Part shown: piece after piece, positions 1 through 5,500 of the stretch
Layout of the letters: each line of letters starts with the position of its first letter
Numbering within the stretch: the first letter of the stretch is position 1
Assembly (NCBI GenBank): GCA_002898995.1
Contig: BEIM01000138.1
Location: 1 to 8,257, forward strand
Reading direction: 5' to 3'
DNA: 8,257 bases
Origin: a bacterium HR36
GTDB lineage: Bacteria; Planctomycetota; Planctomycetia; Gemmatales; HRBIN36
Position numbers and translations under genes: made by a program
Notes under the pieces: generated by a model
Told to the model about the DNA's origin: nothing
The model's database searches: none
The model's input: the letters and a program-made list of their open reading frames with translations, nothing else

Positions 1-331
1 GATTCACACTAAGTGCCCAGGAAACCGGAAATCGGCCTAGATAACTGTTAGGATAGCCTTTGAGGATGGCTTGCCAAGCCTGCTTATCTATAGCGAGCCA
101 GGGCGACCAGCTATCACCGGCAAGACTTTGGGTGCCGGATATGCCTGTTACGTGGAGCGTAAACTTAGTTTGGCCGGGTGGCTTTCCCTGAAGAGCTAGG
201 ACGCGTACTCGCACTTCAAGCGCGGGTAGTAATTCAGCCTGCGGGCGATTTTGCTGGGGAATGCTTGAACTCAGGCACAGCAGCAGGCCCAGCATTGCGC
301 TGCCAGCGATCGCTAGGTTCCTCAATCGCAT
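1..331 (-). CDS. Secreted protein of unknown function, 5' part only (runs off left edge)
   Basis: Reading the minus strand from the ATG at 331 gives an uninterrupted frame of 110 codons to the window edge, so the C-terminus is missing. Residues 1-5 (MRLRN) are basic. They are followed by a hydrophobic core at about residues 6-20 and a short SSS stretch, which together make a typical Sec signal peptide. Cys19 follows Leu-Leu-Leu, so the site lacks the small residue at -1 that a lipobox needs, and a lipoprotein is unlikely. The mature part starts Gln/Pro-rich (about 24-35) and continues as beta-like sequence (EVRVRVLALQGK, KFTLHVTGI). A Shine-Dalgarno core GGGGAG lies at 344-339, 7 bases before the ATG. 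No family was recognised. It is divergent from the operon starting at 658. Existence as a gene is well supported; function is unknown. Confidence 0.75.
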   Translation of the reverse strand, partial: MRLRNLAIAGSAMLGLLLCLSSSIPQQNRPQAELLPALEVRVRVLALQGKPPGQTKFTLHVTGISGTQSLAGDSWSPWLAIDKQAWQAILKGYPNSYLGRFPVSWALSVN

Positions 332-657
332 TGGTATTCTCCCCTTCTGTCACCAGGGCGACCTGTTTCGCGTGGATAGGTATGATCGCTAGGAGATCTT
401 CGCTTAGGTTCTCCTTTCGGAATATGTAAAGTGTAAGCTGTTGGCCAGCGTGTCCCGGCGCAGAAGGGAGGAGAAAGGAACTATGGGGTAGCTCCTGGGC
501 GATGGCAGGGAAGCGTTAGCTGCTACAATATCTGAGGGCACCGTCGGCCAAAGCGGGAATGTGCGATTGGAAAGCGGGAAGAGTCGTCTCGCTGGGTTGA
601 ACCGGCGGCGGGCCGTGGGCAGGAACGGAAGCGCTCGGAGTCGCAGTGGAGACAGCG
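332..657. other. Divergent intergenic region, no convincing gene
   Basis: This stretch separates the minus-strand secreted protein from the plus-strand operon and should carry both promoters. I see no strong promoter. TACAAT at 524-529 resembles a -10 box but has no matching -35. An inverted repeat AGGAGA/TCTCCT lies at 391-396 and 410-415. A purine-rich, Shine-Dalgarno-like run at 462-480 is followed by ATG-GGG-TAG at 483-491, which cannot encode a protein. The frame open on the minus strand at 404-700 gives Pro/Arg/Leu/Ser-rich sequence typical of a chance frame, so I do not call it. Confidence 0.5.
391..415. repeat. Short inverted repeat, 6-bp arms
   Basis: AGGAGA (391-396) and TCTCCT (410-415) are perfect inverted arms around a 13-base loop, about 60-85 bases upstream of the minus-strand start at 331. 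It could be an operator or a 5' leader hairpin of that gene, but arms this short also occur by chance. Confidence 0.2.
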
Positions 658-1152
658 ATGGCGTATAACGCACAGCCAAAGGAGCATCCAACGACAGCAT
701 TATCCGAGCCGCCAGTGGACCGGGCTGCGACTGAATTGCCGAAAGATCGGCCGGTGGTCCTTTACGACGGCGAATGTCCGTTGTGCGTTCGCAGCGTAGG
801 GATCTTACGGCGATTAGATGTGTTCGGCCGGCTAGCCTATCAGAATGCGCGAGAACCCTTCCAGCTTCCCAAAACCACGCCGCCTATTCTGCCGGAGAAA
901 CTTCTGGAAGAGATGTACGTGGTGACGCCGGGCACGGATCGCCGCCGTGCGTATGGTGGATTCTTTGCGTTTCGCTGGTTGGCTTGGCAGTTACCGGCAT
1001 GTTGGCCGATCGTGCCGTTCCTATATCTTCCAGGGGCGGCGTGGGTAGGTGAGCGAGTGTACGCGTGGATTGCTCGCAACCGATTTCGCCTGCTGCCGTG
1101 CCATGGCAATACTTGCCGGCTAGAGAACAAGTCGCGAGGTCTCCGACATTGA
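658..1152 (+). CDS. DCC-family (DUF393) thiol-disulfide oxidoreductase-like protein
   Basis: The 164-residue product carries the DCC-family signature YDGECPLC, with Asp37, Cys40 and Cys43, just after a short strand (PVVLYDG) as in PF04134 (YuxK-like) proteins. The family is thioredoxin-like with a CxxC motif and a predicted redox role; the substrate is not known. Typical members are about 110-140 residues. The extra length here is a polar N-terminal tail (residues 1-30) and a C-terminal segment with a second cysteine pair, CHGNTC (Cys148 and Cys153). A hydrophobic, Trp-rich region at about 100-135 may lie against or in the membrane. I chose the ATG at 658 because GGAG (648-651) lies 6 bases upstream. 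A GTG at 646 with GGAG at 637-640 is a near-equal alternative adding four residues. It is first in a tight three-gene group with the unknown gene at 1171 and mobA. Confidence 0.85.
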   Translation: MAYNAQPKEHPTTALSEPPVDRAATELPKDRPVVLYDGECPLCVRSVGILRRLDVFGRLAYQNAREPFQLPKTTPPILPEKLLEEMYVVTPGTDRRRAYGGFFAFRWLAWQLPACWPIVPFLYLPGAAWVGERVYAWIARNRFRLLPCHGNTCRLENKSRGLRH

Positions 1153-1170
1153 GGGTACCGGAGGAAAGGG

Positions 1171-2061
1171 ATGTCAAGCACCCTATTGGCGCCGGTGCTG
1201 GAGCGGGAAGAATACATCGAGCAGGCGTATTTTTTCCGAACGTTGGCGGAGCGTTTGCGAGAAGGAGTGCCAGCACAAATGGCGCTGTTGCAGATTCGGG
1301 ACGAGTTATTGACAACAACACGGCTACCATGGGCGGTGGAATTCCTGGCGACCGAGCTGAAGCACTCGGGGCAGTTAGGCTCGGGCATGAAGCGATTGAT
1401 TCACTATTTCACGCCGTTTCAAGCCTTCGTCATGACCAAGGCAGAAGAAGAAGGAGTTCGATTCAGCTTAGATCACGCCCTGAAAGTTCTGGAGGGAGAG
1501 GCGCGCTACCGCTCCGAAAATCCGACGCCGGCAGGGCTGTTTGTTTACGAGTTTGAGGTCTTGGCCCGCTGCCAATTGGGGTATCAAAATGGTCTGGACT
1601 GCATGGAACAGGATAGCTTTTTCGACGAAGATTGGCGGCAATTTATTGAAACTGTTCGGCGAAGCATGAGCGAAGTTGAGTTCGCGGATTTGATTTATCT
1701 GTACTCGGAGCAGTATATCCAGGACCAGCAACGCGCAGGGAGGGAAGGACCATTCCCTCGGCCGTTATTTGGGTTGAAAGAAGGAAGGATTGCGAAAGCC
1801 AGTCACGGGCGCGATCCGCTATATTTGTTTGCGGCATTGCAGCGGCAGTTGGGGTATCCAGAAGTGCCGCGGCTGCGCCTGCCGACCGAACAACGCGGCG
1901 TCTTGCAAATGTTGGAGCACAAAGTACGCGAATTGGAGCTGCGACTGCGCCTGTTGGAAGGAGAGGTGCGGGGGCAGGTGGAGGTTATTCAGGCTCTCGG
2001 CAAACCCGAAACGGCCGAATCTTCATTAGAATGGCTCAAGCGCTTAGATAACGAGGAATGA
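1171..2061 (+). CDS. Conserved planctomycete-type protein of unknown function with C-terminal coiled coil
   Basis: The 296-residue product has no signal peptide and no clear membrane span, so it is probably cytoplasmic. The N-terminal two thirds are helical, with motif-like blocks EEYIEQAYFF (about 12-21), EFLATELKHSG (about 57-67), YFTPFQAF (about 79-86), TPAGLFVYEFE (about 118-128) and GRDPLYLFAALQRQLGYPEVPR (about 213-234). From memory, similar blocks recur in planctomycete hypothetical proteins. Residues about 240-275 show Leu/Val at heptad spacing among Glu, Arg and Lys, which fits a coiled coil for oligomerisation. The start is firm: GGAGG (1160-1164) lies 6 bases before the ATG. It begins 18 bases after the DCC-family gene and ends 21 bases before mobA, so co-transcription is likely. 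I cannot assign a function; membership of a planctomycete-restricted family is an inference. Confidence 0.85.
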   Translation: MSSTLLAPVLEREEYIEQAYFFRTLAERLREGVPAQMALLQIRDELLTTTRLPWAVEFLATELKHSGQLGSGMKRLIHYFTPFQAFVMTKAEEEGVRFSLDHALKVLEGEARYRSENPTPAGLFVYEFEVLARCQLGYQNGLDCMEQDSFFDEDWRQFIETVRRSMSEVEFADLIYLYSEQYIQDQQRAGREGPFPRPLFGLKEGRIAKASHGRDPLYLFAALQRQLGYPEVPRLRLPTEQRGVLQMLEHKVRELELRLRLLEGEVRGQVEVIQALGKPETAESSLEWLKRLDNEE

Positions 2062-2082
2062 GATAAGCCAGCGGCTGACACA

Positions 2083-2808
2083 ATGGGGCAACGAGACGCA
2101 GTGATTGAACCCCGAGGTGATGACGATACGGTTACCCGCAGAGGAGAACGGTGGCAAGTGGCGGGGCTGGTGTTATGCGGTGGCGAGAGTCGCCGCATGG
2201 GGCAGGCCAAGGCCTGGCTGGACTTTGGTGGCCAAACGGTGCTTGAGCGGATAGTGCAGTGCGTGAATCAAGTGGTGGCACCAGTAGTGGTGGCCCGGCG
2301 ACCTGGCCAGAGTCTGCCGCCTTTGTCAAACTCAGTGCGTATCGTGGAAGACGTTTACCCTGGCCGCGGCCCGCTGGCAGGCCTCCACATCGGTTTGTGG
2401 GCGTTGCGACAAGAAGCAAGTCATGCTTTAGTGGTTTCGTGCGATGTGCCGTTGGTGCGACCGGCATTCTTGCAGCGGCTGATGGATGCGATGCGACACG
2501 CGGTCGAGACGGCAGAAAGCAGCGCCACCTATGCTCAAGCGTGTGTGCCCATCTTCGGAGGACAACGGCATCCGCTAGTGGCAATTTATGCTGTGGCTCT
2601 TTGGCCGTTAGTCGAGTCGCTGCTGCGTAATGGTCAGCTTCGCCCAGCTTTCTTACTGGAACAAATTCCAGTGCGCTGGCTCCAACCCGAGGAGTGGGCC
2701 GACGTTGACCCAGAGTCGCTCTCGCTGACTAACATCAACACGCCACAGGAGTATCAAGCGGCATTGCACCGTGCTTTAGCGGCCAATCAGGAATCGCCTA
2801 CCGCGTAG
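2083..2808 (+). CDS. mobA: Molybdenum cofactor guanylyltransferase (MobA)
   Basis: MobA transfers GMP from GTP to molybdopterin to make the molybdopterin guanine dinucleotide cofactor of DMSO-reductase-family enzymes in the cytoplasm. The 241-residue product has the nucleotidyltransferase P-loop-like signature LCGGESRRMGQAK (31-43), with Gly33, Gly34, Arg38, Gly40 and Lys43. It is followed by FGG, by GPLAGLHIGL (96-105), and by the metal-binding Asp121 in SCDVPLV. Near the C-terminus, NINTPQEY is typical of MobA. The start is uncertain. The ATG at 2083 has no clear Shine-Dalgarno and gives a 26-residue polar extension before the fold begins. The in-frame GTG at 2158 has GAGGAG at 2141-2146 and would place the start right before AGLVLCGG, but its 11-base spacing is long. 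It is last in the three-gene plus-strand group; no other moa/moe gene is in the window. Confidence 0.9.
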   Translation: MGQRDAVIEPRGDDDTVTRRGERWQVAGLVLCGGESRRMGQAKAWLDFGGQTVLERIVQCVNQVVAPVVVARRPGQSLPPLSNSVRIVEDVYPGRGPLAGLHIGLWALRQEASHALVVSCDVPLVRPAFLQRLMDAMRHAVETAESSATYAQACVPIFGGQRHPLVAIYAVALWPLVESLLRNGQLRPAFLLEQIPVRWLQPEEWADVDPESLSLTNINTPQEYQAALHRALAANQESPTA

Positions 2809-2870
2809 CTAAGTCGGCGTTATAGGGAATTGGGACAACACTCGACCACCCCTGCAGTGGCACGAACCTC

Positions 2871-3179
2871 CTAGACGCGCTGCCGCTCCAATTCCGCCTT
2901 GGCTCGCCGCAACGTCTCCGTCAGCAGTTCCAGCAACAAATCGCACAATAGGATAGTCTCCTCGGCAGCTTCGGAGAGCTTGTCGAGTGAGTTTTTGAGC
3001 GCCTGCACGGTCGGGAAGTGGCTTTTCTTACGAACGGGCCGGCTGACCTCCCGAAAGTCGGCCAAAGCGTTGAACACTCCCGCGTGGAAGTGCTCGCTCA
3101 GATCCCGGGCGCACTTTTGCGCTTGGGTGAGTAACTCTTGCAAGGTCATGCGGGCGATCGGCTTAGTCGGGCGAATCAT
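2871..3179 (-). CDS. Small helical protein of unknown function
   Basis: The 102-residue product has no signal peptide or membrane segment. After MIRPTKP the sequence is almost wholly amphipathic helix. A C-terminal block at about 60-102 is rich in Leu, Glu, Lys and Arg (LKNSLDKLSEAAEE, then LLLELLTETLRRAKAELERQ), suggesting a helical bundle or short coiled coil. It is a real gene rather than a shadow because AAAGGAGAGG lies at 3191-3182 with the AGGAG core 5 bases from the ATG, and because nothing else codes here. It converges with mobA and is divergent from the metallophosphoesterase. No family was recognised; a four-helix-bundle-like or regulatory role would be a guess. Confidence 0.7.
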   Translation of the reverse strand: MIRPTKPIARMTLQELLTQAQKCARDLSEHFHAGVFNALADFREVSRPVRKKSHFPTVQALKNSLDKLSEAAEETILLCDLLLELLTETLRRAKAELERQRV

Positions 3180-3265
3180 AGCCTCTCCTTTGACTAACCA
3201 GGGTGAGAGGAACCGCAGTAGCCCTGGGGCAACCTTCCTGGTGGCTCTTACTCATGTCTTTTGAT

Positions 3266-3294
3266 ATTATAGATTTGTTTGGCAAGGTGGCCAA
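3266..3294 (-). promoter_or_regulatory. Candidate sigma70-type promoter for the gene ending at 2871
   Basis: On the minus strand, TTGGCC (3294-3289, 4 of 6 to TTGACA) is separated by exactly 17 bases from TATAAT (3271-3266, a perfect -10). Transcription would start near 3259, leaving a leader of about 80 bases before the ATG at 3179. The AT-rich patch stands out from its GC-rich surroundings. It also lies about 90 bases upstream of the plus-strand start at 3363 and could serve that gene through TATTAT (3265-3270), but I see no -35 on that strand. Confidence 0.4.
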
Positions 3295-3362
3295 TCTCAA
3301 TTCGCTGGCGCTACGGGTATACTAAGGCCCGCGCCGAAGGCGATGAAGCAGGCGGAGCGGTC

Positions 3363-4154
3363 ATGCGCATTTTGATCTTAGCAGACGTGCATGGCAATTG
3401 GGCAGCTCTCCGAAGCATACAAGAACCCCACGATCTGTGTGTCTGCCTGGGTGATATCGTGGACTATGGTTTGAATCCCGCGCCTTGTGTCGATTGGGTT
3501 CGTGAGCACTGCCCGATTGCTGTGCGGGGCAACCACGATCATGCGGCAGCGCAACGAGTCATCACCAACGGCCGCACCGGCTTGAAATATCTCAGCGGGC
3601 TGACACGGCAGATCACGTGGGAGAAACTGAACCGTGAGCAGTTACGCTTTCTGGGTAGCTTGCCGACGATGTGCTGGGCAACGCTTGATCACCGTCGTTT
3701 CCTTTTCGTCCACGCCACGCCCAGCGACCCCTTGGATGAATACCTGCACGCTGACCCCGAAGGCTGGGCCCAACGCCTCGAACGAGTAGAAGCGGATGTG
3801 ATCTGCGTCGGCCATACCCATATCCCGTTCGTGCTGCCCGTGGGCAATAAGCTGGTCATAAATCCTGGCAGCGTCGGTCAGCCGCGCGATGGGGATCCCC
3901 GGCTGGCTTACGCCGTGTGGCAAGACGGCCATGTGGAAATCAAACGCTTGGAATATCCCATGGAGGAAACGATAGCGGAAATCGAGGCCAGCTCCCTGCC
4001 TGAGCTGGCAAAACGGCTTTCCATTGAAACATTTCGGACCGGCGCGGGGCTGGCCACCGTGTCCGCACACCCGACAAACGACAACGGAGCAAAAGGCAGA
4101 ACCCTGCCAGCCGATACGCCGACTGTTGCAGTGTCCACCAACGGCTCCGTGTAG
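3363..4154 (+). CDS. Calcineurin-like metallophosphoesterase (YfcE-like)
   Basis: The 263-residue product has all five metallophosphoesterase blocks: DVHGN (Asp8, His10), GDIVDYG (Asp31), GNHDH (Asn57, His58), FVHA (His117) and GHTH (His151, His153). These residues bind two metal ions in the family. NPGSVGQPRDGDP (168-180) is typical of YfcE-type single-domain phosphodiesterases (PF12850). The substrate cannot be read from sequence. The start at 3363 is chosen because MRILILADVHGN is the usual N-terminus and GGAG (3354-3357) lies 5 bases upstream; a TTG at 3279 in frame would add 28 unlikely residues. Residues about 226-263 form a Thr/Ala/Asn/Gly-rich, probably disordered tail beyond the catalytic domain. 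It has its own intergenic region and ends 39 bases before the convergent mutase gene. Confidence 0.9.
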   Translation: MRILILADVHGNWAALRSIQEPHDLCVCLGDIVDYGLNPAPCVDWVREHCPIAVRGNHDHAAAQRVITNGRTGLKYLSGLTRQITWEKLNREQLRFLGSLPTMCWATLDHRRFLFVHATPSDPLDEYLHADPEGWAQRLERVEADVICVGHTHIPFVLPVGNKLVINPGSVGQPRDGDPRLAYAVWQDGHVEIKRLEYPMEETIAEIEASSLPELAKRLSIETFRTGAGLATVSAHPTNDNGAKGRTLPADTPTVAVSTNGSV

Positions 4155-4193
4155 GCGCCGCTGCCTTTGAGACGTCGGCGGAATCTTCACGGC

Positions 4194-5396
4194 TCAGGCA
4201 CCAAATTTGCCCAGCCGTCGCGCGTGTGCCAGCGCCAGCAACATGAGATGTTTGGCCTGGAACAAGCCCAGACCTCCTTGTAGACAGGCCGATTCGCCAA
4301 AAGAGTTGACATGATCGGGGCGGCAGGTATCTGCCACCAACAGTGTCGGCACGGGGTGCCAGCTATGGCTGCGGAGTTTGCTGGGCGTGCTATGGTCGCC
4401 CGTTACGATGAGTACATCGGGTTTCCGCGCGCGGATACGCGGAATGGCGGTATCGAGCGCCTCAATCGCCTTGACCTTCGCTTGGAAATTGCCGTCCTCA
4501 CCCGTGCTATCGGTGTACTTGTAGTGAAGGAAAAAGAAGTCATACTTGTTCCAGGCTTGCTCCAGAGCAGCAAGCTGCTCATCGAGGGTTTGCAGCCCGT
4601 CCACGACGTCCATGCCCACCAGGCGAGCCAGCCCCTTGTACATTGGGTAAACGGCTAGCGCCACAGGCTTGACACCGTAAACTTCCTGTAGCGTAGGAAT
4701 CCCGGGGTGGCGTGAAAAGCCGCGGAGGGTGAGCATGTTGGTCGGGGCGTGGTCGCGGAGAATCTCGGCTGCGCGTGCTACGAACTGATTCACAATTCCC
4801 GCCGTGCGTTCGGAACCGGGTCGGCCCAATGCTGGCAAAGGCGGTTTCCCTTCTTGCTGCGGGTCAGTGTCGTTCACCTCGTCACCCAAGCCCTCGCCAC
4901 GCAACACCAGCACAAAGCGATGTTCGCGTACCGGTTCGACGAAAATCTCCACGCTGGGAATACGGATTTGCCTCAGCTTGTTTACCATTTCGGCACACCG
5001 CTCCGTGGACGGACGGCCGGCGCGACGGTCCGTGATACGTCCTTGCTCATCCACCGTGCAAAAGTTGTCCCGTGCCGCCACATCCTTCGGCCCGATGGGA
5101 AAACCAATACCCAAGGCTTCCAAAATCCCGCGACCGATTTGATAGTCCAGCGGGTCGTATCCGAACAGCGCCAGATGCCCGGGACCGCTGCCTGGCGTGA
5201 TTCCCGGCAGGACGGGGATGCTCAATCCGCATACTCCATCGCGAGCTGCTTGATCAAGGTGCGGAGTGTTGGCTGTCTCCAACTCCGTTCGCCCGCCGGG
5301 CTCCACGGGCAAACCTCCGAGCCCATCGGCCACCAAGAGGACGATTTTGGTATCGTTCGGCTCCTGTAGCGATTTCACCAATTCCAGTTGCGTCAT
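4194..5396 (-). CDS. apgM: Cofactor-independent phosphoglycerate mutase, archaeal (ApgM) type
   Basis: The enzyme interconverts 3- and 2-phosphoglycerate in glycolysis/gluconeogenesis without 2,3-bisphosphoglycerate. The 400-residue length fits the archaeal ApgM branch of the alkaline phosphatase superfamily, not the roughly 510-residue GpmI form. Visible are the metal-binding Asp24 in LLVADGLGG, ANTPHLD (42-48), the catalytic Ser70 in TPGSGPGHLALFGYDP, and late metal ligands in SRHPG and DHSTP (Asp334, His335), followed by SHSWHPVP. The ATG at 5396 is preceded by GGAGGTGG (5408-5401, core 7 bases away), and the protein then starts like other family members. Upstream in-frame starts (5435, 5534) only add unlike sequence that overlaps the divergent pgi region. 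It faces pgi head-to-head, putting two glycolytic genes on one control region. Confidence 0.92.
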   Translation of the reverse strand: MTQLELVKSLQEPNDTKIVLLVADGLGGLPVEPGGRTELETANTPHLDQAARDGVCGLSIPVLPGITPGSGPGHLALFGYDPLDYQIGRGILEALGIGFPIGPKDVAARDNFCTVDEQGRITDRRAGRPSTERCAEMVNKLRQIRIPSVEIFVEPVREHRFVLVLRGEGLGDEVNDTDPQQEGKPPLPALGRPGSERTAGIVNQFVARAAEILRDHAPTNMLTLRGFSRHPGIPTLQEVYGVKPVALAVYPMYKGLARLVGMDVVDGLQTLDEQLAALEQAWNKYDFFFLHYKYTDSTGEDGNFQAKVKAIEALDTAIPRIRARKPDVLIVTGDHSTPSKLRSHSWHPVPTLLVADTCRPDHVNSFGESACLQGGLGLFQAKHLMLLALAHARRLGKFGA

Positions 5397-5400
5397 AGAG

Positions 5401-5408
5401 CCACCTCC
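5401..5408 (-). promoter_or_regulatory. Strong ribosome binding site deciding the apgM start
   Basis: On the minus strand this reads GGAGGTGG, with the GGAGG core 7 bases before the ATG at 5396. It argues against the longer frames that begin at 5435 or 5534. Confidence 0.75.
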
Positions 5409-5409
5409 A

Positions 5410-5438
5410 TTGACCTTCTTGCGCCGGTTTGCCATAAC
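5410..5438 (+). promoter_or_regulatory. Candidate sigma70-type promoter for pgi
   Basis: TTGACC (5410-5415, 5 of 6 to consensus) and CATAAC (5433-5438, 4 of 6) are separated by 17 bases. Transcription would start near 5445, upstream of both possible pgi starts. The -35 box abuts the ribosome binding site of apgM on the other strand, so the two genes' signals are packed together. Confidence 0.4.
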
Positions 5439-5500
5439 ACTATGAGCATGACATCCTACGACCAATTCCCCGAGTGACCCAGCATCCGGGATGTAAAGCA

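Noticed and set aside
524..529. TACAAT as a -10 box for the operon at 658
   Set aside because: No -35-like hexamer at 16-18 bases upstream, so not listed as a promoter.
404..700. Minus-strand open frame of 98 codons
   Set aside because: Pro/Arg/Leu/Ser-rich sequence with no recognisable fold, overlapping the start of the DCC-family gene.
840..1388. Minus-strand open frame of 182 codons
   Set aside because: Antisense to two well-supported genes; Arg/Ser/Pro-rich as expected of a shadow frame.
2809..2870. Possible terminator between mobA and the convergent small gene
   Set aside because: The best pairing, CCAC/GTGG near 2846-2860, is only four base pairs with no T-run.
4156..4180. CGCCG/CGGCG inverted pair between the convergent genes as a bidirectional terminator
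   Set aside because: Only five base pairs around a 15-base loop and no T-run on either side.
3642..4190. Minus-strand open frame of 182 codons
   Set aside because: Antisense to the metallophosphoesterase, which has complete catalytic motifs.
4749..5369. Plus-strand open frame of 206 codons
   Set aside because: Antisense to apgM, which is clear by motif and length.
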